Of a stretch of 64,000 bases of DNA, positions 34,034-46,905 are shown piece by piece. The DNA is from Leucobacter salsicius M1-8 (lineage in GTDB: Bacteria > Actinomycetota > Actinomycetes > Actinomycetales > Microbacteriaceae). Location of the stretch: assembly GCF_000350525.1 (NCBI RefSeq), contig NZ_AOCN01000022.1, positions 479,572-543,571 of the forward strand, read 5' to 3'. The notes under the pieces were generated by a model. It made no database searches. It saw only the letters and a list, made by a program, of their open reading frames with translations, and was not told where the DNA came from. Numbering within the stretch: position 1 is the stretch's first letter; each line of letters starts with the position of its first letter. Made by a program: the position numbers and the translations under genes.

Positions 34034-34570
34034 ATGGCGAGAAACCTGCAGCTCCGGATCGGTACCCAACTGCGTTTGGCCCTTCAGGCCATCAGGCAGT
34101 GGTCGGGGAAGAAATGGCTGTGGGCAGCCGGGTTCAGCGCCGTGTTTCTCGTGTTGATGGGGGCATCGACCGTGCTCATCCCCAATCAGTTCTTTACGCG
34201 CGAGATTGCCGCGGTCTGGTGGAACTATCCCGTGTGGCTCTTCACCTCGATCGCGGCGGGCATGCTGGCCGCGACATATGTGCGTACGCCCAGTGGAGGA
34301 GAAACCGCGGGGGAGCGGAGGCGTGACGCCACGCGCAGTGCGCGGCTTGGCATGGCCGGTGGATTTCTCGCCTGGTTCGCGGTGGGATGCCCGGTCTGCA
34401 ACAAGATTGCGCTGCTCGCCCTGGGATACACGGGGGCGCTGACCTGGTTTGCGCCCTTCCAGCCGGTCCTTGCCGGCGTCGCCCTCGTCTTCACGGTGGG
34501 GGCTTTGGTGGTCAGGCTGCGGGGTGAGGTGTCCTGCCTGGTTTCGCGCCCCGAGATGGTTTTGGCGTAA
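34034..34570 (+). CDS. Membrane protein with a GCPVCNK motif
   Basis: A 178-residue protein with about four helices (LWAAGFSAVFLVLMGASTVLI, VWLFTSIAAGMLAATYV, LGMAGGFLAWFAVGCPVCNK, FQPVLAGVALVFTVGALVV). The CxxC at the end of the third helix suggests thiol redox or metal binding at the membrane. I have no function for it. TAGGGT lies 6 bases upstream of the ATG. Confidence 0.65.
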   Translation: MARNLQLRIGTQLRLALQAIRQWSGKKWLWAAGFSAVFLVLMGASTVLIPNQFFTREIAAVWWNYPVWLFTSIAAGMLAATYVRTPSGGETAGERRRDATRSARLGMAGGFLAWFAVGCPVCNKIALLALGYTGALTWFAPFQPVLAGVALVFTVGALVVRLRGEVSCLVSRPEMVLA

Positions 34571-34976
34571 TCATGCCGTTTACCTGCGCGACACGCCACG
34601 GATACCGCCCGGGTTTGCCCTCGCCCCGACAACTGCGTAATGTTATCTCTTGTCGCCGCAACGAAGCCGGGCCGCAGGGCGGGCCGGCTACATTAGCTTG
34701 CGGTAAACACCACTCGAAAGTGTGGTAGATTAGACAAGTTGTCTTTCGGAAGGCTTTGGCTGGTACGGGGGATGTCTGGTCCTTGAGAACTCAATAGTGT
34801 GCACTTGAAATGTCAAATGCCAATTTTATATCCCGTCGCTGGATCCTTGTGGTCTGGTTGATGGCGATTCCTTTTGGACAAAATATATATGAACGTCAGT
34901 AATGATGTTCGTTTTTGTCAGGTTGAACTCGCACGCTCGTTGCCTTATTCCGGTGATGGGTTGTGCATGTAATTTT
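34571..34976 (+). promoter_or_regulatory. rRNA operon promoter and leader region
   Basis: A likely -10, TAGATT, is at 34726-34731 with TAAACA 16 bases upstream. ACCACT/AGTGTGGT around it forms a small dyad. The leader contains TTGAGAACT (34783-34791) followed by CAATAGTGTG, a boxA-like rrn leader element also present in the 16S-23S spacer. The rest is AT-richer than the genes. No protein gene seen. Confidence 0.6.
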
Positions 34977-40025
<5,049 letters not shown>

Positions 40026-40164
40026 CCCCCACCTTTGGGTTGGGGGATGTAAGTTATAGATTCTGTATGTAACGATGTTCGCGTCTACTTTGTGGTTCCC
40101 AACGGACGGCCACACCCAGAAGACTCCTGTACGGGGAGTTGGGGTGGCTGGTGATGTTGATAGA

Positions 40165-40282
40165 GTTACGGTGGTTATAGCGTCAGGGAAACGCCCGGTC
40201 ACATTCCGAACCCGGAAGCTAAGACTGACTGCGCCGATGGTACTGCACTCGGGAGGGTGTGGGAGAGTAGGTCACCGCCGGA
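40165..40282 (+). rRNA. 5S ribosomal RNA
   Basis: It begins GTTACGGTGGTTATAGCG and ends near GTCACCGCCGGAC, with the internal CCGGTCACATTCCGAACCCG. Length is about 118 bases. It closes the operon. Confidence 0.95.
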
Positions 40283-40293
40283 CACCTTTTAGT

Positions 40294-40335
40294 GGGGGTT
40301 GGTTCACAGTATTGTGGACCAGCCCCCTTTTTTTA
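40294..40335 (+). terminator. rRNA operon terminator
   Basis: GGGGGTTGGTTCACA pairs with TGTGGACCAGCCCCC (one G-U and one bulge) and is followed by seven T's. Confidence 0.92.
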
Positions 40336-40365
40336 TGCCCAAAAACAATGCGCGATAGGCAGCGC

Positions 40366-40402
40366 AAAAGGCGGCCCCCACGATCTGTGGGGGCCGCCTT
40401 TT
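40366..40402. terminator. Second, bidirectional terminator
   Basis: AAAAGGCGGCCCCCAC pairs perfectly with GTGGGGGCCGCCTTTT. With A's on one side and T's on the other it works in both directions: for rrn read-through and for the DUF3515 gene. Confidence 0.9.
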
Positions 40403-40446
40403 CGCGTTTCAGGGGCGATGTCGCACGGGAGTACTGCAGCCAGGGA

Positions 40447-40932
40447 CTACTGGAGCTCGAGGGTGTCCGACACGGCCGTGCACTTGCGCGTCTGGGGGAG
40501 CTGGCGTGCGACAGCGCTGAGGTCGAGCACCGCGTCGGTGCCGCTCACAACCTCTGAATCGACAAACACGGCGAGGCCGGGCTCGCGACCGTACGCCTCG
40601 AATCGGTAGATCGGGGCCGCCGAGTCGTCGATGATCCAGTCGACACCGTTCACCGCGACGCACTGGTCCGTGGTCGGCCCGCTGGGCTCGACGCCGCACA
40701 CGAGCTGTACCGCAGCGGTCTCTCCCCAGGCGCCGGTGGCCTGCGCGTTGGTCGTGCGCTTGTCCAAGCCGGCAACCTGATCGGGCAGTCGCACCGTGAC
40801 GCCGGCGCAAGCCGGGTCGTTTGCGTTCGCGGAGGGTTCCATGGGAACCGTGCTGGCGCAGGAGGTAAGCAGCGCAGACGCTGCGGCGACGGCCGAAACG
40901 GCGCGGAGGATCCTAGATGCTGATCGTTTCAC
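40447..40932 (-). CDS. DUF3515 family lipoprotein
   Basis: A 161-residue secreted protein. The lipoprotein signal peptide ends in the lipobox SALLTSC (Cys about residue 25). The mature part, with CAGVTVRLPDQVAGLDKR, GAWGET, LVCGVEPSGPT and NGVDWIIDD, matches DUF3515, an actinobacterial family often found beside thiL. Function unknown. The GTG at 40932 has TAGGCT exactly 6 bases upstream on this strand. It is divergent from thiL, which uses the same start architecture. Confidence 0.88.
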   Translation of the reverse strand: MKRSASRILRAVSAVAAASALLTSCASTVPMEPSANANDPACAGVTVRLPDQVAGLDKRTTNAQATGAWGETAAVQLVCGVEPSGPTTDQCVAVNGVDWIIDDSAAPIYRFEAYGREPGLAVFVDSEVVSGTDAVLDLSAVARQLPQTRKCTAVSDTLELQ

Positions 40933-41012
40933 CCGTCCAGCCTACCCAGCCCGGCGCGTACCGGGCTGGGAGCGGGCGCGGGGGTTGCCGGAGGGTGCGC
41001 TAGGTTGAAAGG

Positions 41013-42047
41013 GTGACGGACACGGTGGGACATTCGCTAACAGTCGGCCAAGCGGGGGAACGGCAGGTGCTCGCCAGGGTCCTTGCGCAACTCTCGCACG
41101 CAAACGCAGCCACGCTGGGCCCGGGCGACGACTGTGCGGTGCTCGGCGCGGACGACGGCTATGACACCGTCGTCACTACCGACACGATGATCGAGGGCCC
41201 CGACTTTCGGCTGGCTTGGCACGGCGGCTTCGAACTCGGGTGGAAGCTCGTGGCGACCAATCTGTCAGACGTCGCCGCGATGGGTGCTGAGCCCACGGCC
41301 CTTACCCTCGCGCTCGCGGTGCCCCACGAGACGCCGGTGGCGCTGCTCGAGGAGATCGCCGAGGGGGCCGACGCGGCCTGCCGCACGCTCGCGCCGGGAT
41401 GCGGCGTCGTTGGGGGAGACCTCGGCACCGCCCCCGTCATAATGGCCGCCGTTTCGGCCCTCGGCCGCGTCAAAACGGGTGGCGCGGTGACCCGGTCGGG
41501 CGCGCGCGTGGGGGACACGGTGGCGTACGCTGGCGAGCTCGGTCTCGCCGGGCTCGGCCTCTCGCTGCTGTTTCGGGAGGCATCCGACGGGGGAGTCGCG
41601 CACGCGCGCACCCTGGCCACCCTCTGGCAGGAGCACCCCGAGGTACTCGCCGCTCAGCTCGCACCGACCCCGCCGATCCCGCTTGGCCCGATCGCCGGTC
41701 ACACTGGTGCGACGGCCATGATGGACGTGTCAGACGGCCTCTCGCTCGACGCAGCCCGACTGGCCAAGGCCAGCGGCGTCAGCATCGACCTCGCAAGCGA
41801 TTCGCTGCGCGAGGGATTCGGCCTCCAGCAGGGCATCGAGGTGCCGATCCAGGCGATGCTCGAGGGCGGCGAGGACCACGGCCTGCTCGCGACCTTCGCA
41901 CCGGGCGCACGGCTGCCAGACGGCTTCCGCGCGATCGGTCGAGTGCTGGAGGCGCGGCCCGATCCGGAGCTGCTACTGGACGGAAACCCGTATGCCCCCG
42001 GGGGCTGGGATCCGTTCGCGCCTATCGCGATTAGTCGCCGGGGCTAA
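41013..42047 (+). CDS. thiL: Thiamine-monophosphate kinase
   Basis: ThiL phosphorylates thiamine monophosphate to thiamine diphosphate, the active cofactor. The 344 residues include GPGDDCAVLGADDG (Mg-nucleotide site), TTDTMIEGPDF, NLSDVAAMGAEPTALTLALA and MMDVSDGLSLDAARLAKASG. GTG start with TAGGTT 6 bases upstream. The 3' end overlaps the convergent PucR-type gene by 17 bases. Confidence 0.93.
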   Translation: MTDTVGHSLTVGQAGERQVLARVLAQLSHANAATLGPGDDCAVLGADDGYDTVVTTDTMIEGPDFRLAWHGGFELGWKLVATNLSDVAAMGAEPTALTLALAVPHETPVALLEEIAEGADAACRTLAPGCGVVGGDLGTAPVIMAAVSALGRVKTGGAVTRSGARVGDTVAYAGELGLAGLGLSLLFREASDGGVAHARTLATLWQEHPEVLAAQLAPTPPIPLGPIAGHTGATAMMDVSDGLSLDAARLAKASGVSIDLASDSLREGFGLQQGIEVPIQAMLEGGEDHGLLATFAPGARLPDGFRAIGRVLEARPDPELLLDGNPYAPGGWDPFAPIAISRRG

Positions 42048-43605
42048 GCCGCAGCGCAGCCCACAGCTCGGCGCGCGCATCGGGCGAATCGAGATCGCGC
42101 TGCAGCAGGCTCGCTGCGGTGGCGATCCGCGCCTTGAGCGTGTGCCGGTGCACCCCGAGCTCGGAGGCGGCGGCACTGTATTGACCGTGATGCGCGAGCC
42201 ATACGCTCAGCCCACGCTCGATCTGATCCTGATGCTTCGCATCGTGCTCGCGCACCGGCGCGAGCAGGCTGAGCGCGCGCTCCCGGGCCTCGGGGTCCCG
42301 GCCGAGCAGGTGCAGGACGCCATCGTGCACCGCGGGCCGGTAGTCCACAGGGCCCGTTGCTTCGGTCGAGAGCGCGTGCTCCAGGGCCCGCTCGGCCTGC
42401 TCGCGCAGCTTAGCGGCCTCCGCGATCGTGGCCCGCTGTGAGATGCCCGCCGGCACGCCGTGCGCATTGAATACGCGGCGCAAGGACGCGAGGTGGCGGG
42501 CCTCGGTGACGATCACGGGTTGCGGCGAGGTGCCTGCGCGCACGAACCCGCGGCTGCCGGCATCGAGTGATCGAAGATCTTGATCGAACGCCGGATCGGT
42601 GGCGTGCGGCGCGTCGTATCTGAGCACCGCGATGGGGTTCTCGGGGAGCCGGATCGGGGTGTGGCGGGTGAGCTGCTGTGCGAGATCGAGATCTCCCGCG
42701 AAGATGACCTGCGTGAGCGCCTCGCGAATGGCGGCCTGGGCACTGTCGGCGCCGCTGCGTAGCTCGAGCTGCACCGTAGCGAGCGCGGCAATGAGGGAGA
42801 ATAGGCCCCGCTCGGCGCTATCGGGGGTGCCGCGATCCTCGACTGCGAGCACCCCGAGGACCTGACCGCGCCTACCGAGGGTCTCGAGCCGCATGCCGCC
42901 GCCGTCCCGGTCGCCAATGCGCCCCGCGCTGACGCCCCGGTCGAGGAGGCGAGTGGCCTCCGCGCGAATCCACTCACCCCGCGCTTCGGAGTGGTGAACG
43001 GAGGGCGCAAACTCGATGATCTTGCCGAAGCGGTCGGTGATTGCCACCCAGCGCCCGAGGCGGGCCGCGGCCTCGCGCACGGCGGCCGCGAGGCCGTGCC
43101 GGTGGAGCGAAGCCGCGACCACCGCGCGCTGCGCCTCGATCGCCCAGAGATCTCGCTCGCGGTTGTGCGCCTCGAGGAGCCGGGCCGCAGTTTGCACGAT
43201 CGCGATGAAGGGAGTGTCGTAGGGTACGCGAAAGAGTGGAAAGCCCAGGGCGTCGCAGGCGTCGACGATCGAGGAGGGCACGCGATCCCAGTGAAGGCCG
43301 ACGGCGACCCCCAGTGCGGTCGTCTTTGAGTCGATGAGGCGTTGCACATAGGCCGTCGCTTCGGCTGGCTCAATGACCGCCTCGAACCGGGCACCCGTAG
43401 TGAGTAGGACGGTGTAGGGGGTAAGGAAGGGGGTCGGATCCTCAAGCTCGCTGATGTGTACCCACTGCACCGGGAGCGATGGCGTGAGGTCGGTTACACC
43501 CGCGATCAGTACGAGCCCGAGGTGGTACTGATGCAGCAGTTCTCCGAGCTCGATGAGGGGGTGGCCCGGGGTTCCCTGGGGCACGCTGACCGTTGAATCC
43601 TGCAT
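42031..43605 (-). CDS. PucR-family transcriptional regulator, probable GABA-gene regulator
   Basis: A 524-residue regulator. The N-terminal PucR domain (LGLVLIAGVTDLTPSLPVQWVHISELEDP in parts, with TPYTVLLTTGARFE) is followed by a GAF/GGDEF-like middle. The C-terminal HTH_30 domain ends at LSVWLAHHGQYSAAASELGVHRHTLKARI (in parts). It is divergent from gabT-gabD. In Corynebacterium a PucR-type GabR controls GABA genes, so that role is likely here. The ATG has GAGGGG 9 bases upstream. Confidence 0.85.
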   Translation of the reverse strand: MQDSTVSVPQGTPGHPLIELGELLHQYHLGLVLIAGVTDLTPSLPVQWVHISELEDPTPFLTPYTVLLTTGARFEAVIEPAEATAYVQRLIDSKTTALGVAVGLHWDRVPSSIVDACDALGFPLFRVPYDTPFIAIVQTAARLLEAHNRERDLWAIEAQRAVVAASLHRHGLAAAVREAAARLGRWVAITDRFGKIIEFAPSVHHSEARGEWIRAEATRLLDRGVSAGRIGDRDGGGMRLETLGRRGQVLGVLAVEDRGTPDSAERGLFSLIAALATVQLELRSGADSAQAAIREALTQVIFAGDLDLAQQLTRHTPIRLPENPIAVLRYDAPHATDPAFDQDLRSLDAGSRGFVRAGTSPQPVIVTEARHLASLRRVFNAHGVPAGISQRATIAEAAKLREQAERALEHALSTEATGPVDYRPAVHDGVLHLLGRDPEARERALSLLAPVREHDAKHQDQIERGLSVWLAHHGQYSAAASELGVHRHTLKARIATAASLLQRDLDSPDARAELWAALRLSPGD

Positions 43606-43770
43606 GCGGTACGCCCCTCGTTGAGATAATGCCAGGCTGTCGAAAGGTTCGCCAACCGTTCACCATTGTGGCACCTTTTGCTTTCAGGCGTTGGGGCTAG
43701 TCTGAATGCATTAGTTCGGTGCGCGCAAATGGGGCGCGTATCGGCTGTGACACTAAGGAGATACACCACA

Positions 43771-45111
43771 ATGGTTGACATCATCGGCGGCCCGTCGCTT
43801 CCCCAGGAGCGCAAGCTCGTTACCAGCATCCCCGGCCCCAAGTCGCAGGAGATGCTGGCACGCAAGAACGCCGCTGTTGCAGCTGGCGTTGGCGTTGCAC
43901 TTCCCGTCTCGATCGTCGCTGCAGGCGGCGGCGTCATGGTCGACGTTGACGGCAACTCGCTGATCGACCTCGGCTCGGGCATCGCAGTGACCGGCGTGGG
44001 CAACTCGGCTCCCGCCGTCGTTGAGGCAGTCATCAACCAGGTACAGCAGTTCACGCACACCTGCTTCACCGTTACCCCCTACGAGGGCTACGTTGCAGTT
44101 TCGGAGAAGCTCAACGAGCTGACCCCCGGTGACCACGAGAAGCGTTCGGCGCTGTTCAACTCGGGCGCAGAAGCAGTGGAGAACGCGATCAAGATCGCTC
44201 GCCACTACACCAAGCGTGACGGCGTTGTCGTGTTCGATCACTCGTACCACGGCCGCACCAACCTCACCATGGCGATGACCGCCAAGAACATGCCCTACAA
44301 GGATGGCTTCGGTCCCTTCGCTCCCGAGGTGCACCGCGTTCCCGCTTCGTACCCCTTCCGCGACGGCCTGACCGGCGCAGAGGCAGCAGCACAGGCTCTG
44401 CTTCAGATCGACAAGCAGATTGGCGCGCACAACGTTGCCGCAATCATCATCGAGCCGATCCAGGGCGAGGGTGGCTTCATTGCTCCCGCCGAGGGCTTCC
44501 TCCCCGCAATCCAGGAGTGGGCAACCGCTAACGGCGTCGTGTTCATCCTCGACGAGGTGCAGACCGGTTTCGCACGTACCGGTGACCTGTTCGCTGCCAA
44601 CCACGAGGGCATCGTCCCCGACCTCATCACGACCGCTAAGGGCATCGCCGGCGGCCTGCCGCTTTCGGCTGTGACCGGCCGCGCCGAGATCATGGATTCG
44701 GCACACGCCGGTGGCCTGGGTGGCACCTACGCGGGTAGCCCCATCGCCTGTGCAGCTGCACTCGCAACCATCGACACGTACCAGAAGGACAACCTTGCTG
44801 AGCGCGCCCGCGAAATCGGCGCGATCATCACGGAGTTCTTCACCGAGCTGCAGAAGACCGATGACCGTATCGGTGAGATCCGTGGCCGTGGCGCGATGAT
44901 GGCTGTTGAGTTCGTTGAGTCGGGCTCGAAGGCACCCAACGCTGCACTCACCGGTGCAATCGCCAAGTACGCTGCAAACGAGGCAGTTGTTCTGCTCACC
45001 TGCGGCACCTACGGCAACGTCGTGCGCTTCCTTCCGCCCCTGTCGATCTCTGACGACCTGCTCCGCGAGGGCCTCTCGATCGTCGCAGATGCGCTGAAGG
45101 CTAACGCGTAA
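43771..45111 (+). CDS. gabT: 4-aminobutyrate aminotransferase
   Basis: A PLP enzyme moving the amino group of GABA to 2-oxoglutarate, giving succinate semialdehyde. The 446 residues are a class III aminotransferase: NSGAEAVENAIKIARHYT, DHSYHGRTN, IIIEPIQGEGGF, FILDEVQTGFARTG and the PLP Lys in TTAKGIAGGLPLSA. The ATG at 43771 has AAGGAG upstream. Codon use is very biased and C-rich, suggesting high expression. gabD follows. Confidence 0.94.
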   Translation: MVDIIGGPSLPQERKLVTSIPGPKSQEMLARKNAAVAAGVGVALPVSIVAAGGGVMVDVDGNSLIDLGSGIAVTGVGNSAPAVVEAVINQVQQFTHTCFTVTPYEGYVAVSEKLNELTPGDHEKRSALFNSGAEAVENAIKIARHYTKRDGVVVFDHSYHGRTNLTMAMTAKNMPYKDGFGPFAPEVHRVPASYPFRDGLTGAEAAAQALLQIDKQIGAHNVAAIIIEPIQGEGGFIAPAEGFLPAIQEWATANGVVFILDEVQTGFARTGDLFAANHEGIVPDLITTAKGIAGGLPLSAVTGRAEIMDSAHAGGLGGTYAGSPIACAAALATIDTYQKDNLAERAREIGAIITEFFTELQKTDDRIGEIRGRGAMMAVEFVESGSKAPNAALTGAIAKYAANEAVVLLTCGTYGNVVRFLPPLSISDDLLREGLSIVADALKANA

Positions 45112-45175
45112 GCACTGATGTGCAACTGACGTGGGGGTCTCGCCGGTAATCTGGCTGAGACCCTCCCGTCACTCT

Positions 45176-45191
45176 GGCGGCATATGCCGCC
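45176..45191. repeat. 16-bp perfect palindrome in the gabT-gabD spacer
   Basis: GGCGGCATATGCCGCC reads identically on both strands. It has no T-run, so it is either an operator or an RNA hairpin that sets the relative level of the two cistrons. Confidence 0.7.
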
Positions 45192-45262
45192 GTTCCCACA
45201 GACTTACCCGCGTGAGCGAGGCCGCGATCCGGCCCCGAACGCGTGACTTGAAAGGACACACC

Positions 45263-46732
45263 ATGGCATTGAAGCCCAATGAGCAGGATCTGCTCGACCG
45301 CGTTCAGAGCGGCCTCGGCATCGGCGGCACCTGGGAGCCGGCTACCTCGGGCGCCACGCTCGACGTGCATGACCCCGCGACCGGCGAGGTCATCAAGTCG
45401 ATCGCTGACGCGACCGTTGAAGACGCCGTGCGTGCCCTCGACGCAGCCGTTGGCGCTCAGGATGCTTGGGCCGCGACGTCGAGCCGCGAGCGCTCCAACA
45501 TCCTGCGCCGCGCATTCGATCTGCTGATGGAGCGCAAGGAAGAATTCGCGCTGCTCATGAGCATGGAGATGGGCAAGCCCATCGCCGAGGCTCGTGGCGA
45601 GGTCAACTACGGTGGCGAGTTCCTTCGCTGGTTCTCGGAAGAGGCCGTGCGCGTTCCCGGTGACTACCGTCAGAACCCCGAGGGTACCGGCAACATGCTG
45701 GTCTCGCAGATCCCGGTGGGCCCCTGCTACTTCATCACCCCGTGGAACTTCCCGCTCGCAATGGCGACCCGCAAGATCGCTCCCGCGCTTGCCGCAGGTT
45801 GCACCGTCGTTATCAAGCCCGCAGCGCTCACCCCGCTGACCACCATCTTCTTCGCGCAGCTGCTCGAAGAGGCTGGCCTCCCCGCTGGCGTCGTCAACGT
45901 GGTTGCAACCTCGAAGTCGAGCGCTCAGTCGAGCGCGCTGCTCAGCGACACCCGCCTGCGCAAGCTCAGCTTCACGGGCTCGACCCCCGTCGGCGTCAAG
46001 CTGCTCGAGGCTGCTGCTCAGAACGTGCTGCGCACCTCGATGGAGCTCGGCGGCAACGCTCCCTTCATCGTGTTCGAGGATGCAGATCTCGACCGTGCGG
46101 TCGAGGGCGTCATGCTCGCCAAGTTCCGCAACATCGGCCAGGCCTGCACCGCTGCGAACCGCATCATCGTGCACGAGTCGGTTGCTGATGAGTTCGTAGC
46201 GCGCGTCTCGGAGCGCGTCAACGCGTTCTCCGTGGGCCGCGGCGCAGAGGAGGGCTTCGACATCGGCGCTCTCGTCGACGACAAGGCTGTTGCGAACACC
46301 GCACGCCTGGTCGAGGACGCAGTTGCGACCGGCGCGACGGTCGTCACCGGTGGCGAGGCAATCGACGGCCCGGGCAGCTTCTTCCAGCCCACCGTGGTTG
46401 ATCACCTCACCCCGCAGTCGGCCATCATGCGCGAAGAGATCTTCGGGCCGCTGCTTGGTGTCATCCGCTTCTCGACCGAAGAAGAGGCTGTCGAGATCGC
46501 GAACAACACCGAGTACGGTCTTGTCAGCTACGTGTTCACCGAGAACATTCACCGTGGCCACCGCATGATCGAGAAGCTCGAGACCGGCATGATGGGCCTC
46601 AACACGGGCCTCGTGTCGAACGCCGCCGCTCCCTTCGGTGGACTCAAGCAGTCGGGCCTCGGCCGCGAGGGTGGCTTCGAGGGTATCCACGAGTTCCTCT
46701 CGTCGAAGTACACGCTGCTGCCGCGTTCGTAA
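45263..46732 (+). CDS. gabD: Succinate-semialdehyde dehydrogenase (NADP+)
   Basis: GabD oxidises succinate semialdehyde to succinate, completing GABA entry to the TCA cycle. The 489 residues include ITPWNFPLAMATRKIAPALA, GCTVVIKPAALTPL, FTGSTPVGVKLL, the catalytic Glu in MELGGNAPFIVFEDAD, and the catalytic Cys in IGQACTAANRIIVHES. The ATG at 45263 has AAAGGA upstream. The 151-base spacer from gabT holds the palindrome. A terminator pair follows. Confidence 0.94.
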   Translation: MALKPNEQDLLDRVQSGLGIGGTWEPATSGATLDVHDPATGEVIKSIADATVEDAVRALDAAVGAQDAWAATSSRERSNILRRAFDLLMERKEEFALLMSMEMGKPIAEARGEVNYGGEFLRWFSEEAVRVPGDYRQNPEGTGNMLVSQIPVGPCYFITPWNFPLAMATRKIAPALAAGCTVVIKPAALTPLTTIFFAQLLEEAGLPAGVVNVVATSKSSAQSSALLSDTRLRKLSFTGSTPVGVKLLEAAAQNVLRTSMELGGNAPFIVFEDADLDRAVEGVMLAKFRNIGQACTAANRIIVHESVADEFVARVSERVNAFSVGRGAEEGFDIGALVDDKAVANTARLVEDAVATGATVVTGGEAIDGPGSFFQPTVVDHLTPQSAIMREEIFGPLLGVIRFSTEEEAVEIANNTEYGLVSYVFTENIHRGHRMIEKLETGMMGLNTGLVSNAAAPFGGLKQSGLGREGGFEGIHEFLSSKYTLLPRS

Positions 46733-46775
46733 TTGACGCGCACCGGTGATGATTTTCACCGGTGCAGCATTCACG

Positions 46776-46820
46776 CCGCGGGCGTCGAGCCTCCCCACGG
46801 GGCTCGACGCCCGCGGTTTT
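46776..46820 (+). terminator. Terminator after gabD
   Basis: CCGCGGGCGTCGAGCC pairs with GGCTCGACGCCCGCGG and is followed by TTTTG. A smaller hairpin, CACCGGTGA / TTCACCGGTG, lies just before it. Confidence 0.9.
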
Positions 46821-46905
46821 GTATCAACTGGCAATCTCCTAGGGTTCCCATAGGATTAGGTGTTGTAGATGATTGGGCGGTGCCCACTCGACGACAGGAG
46901 TCACG

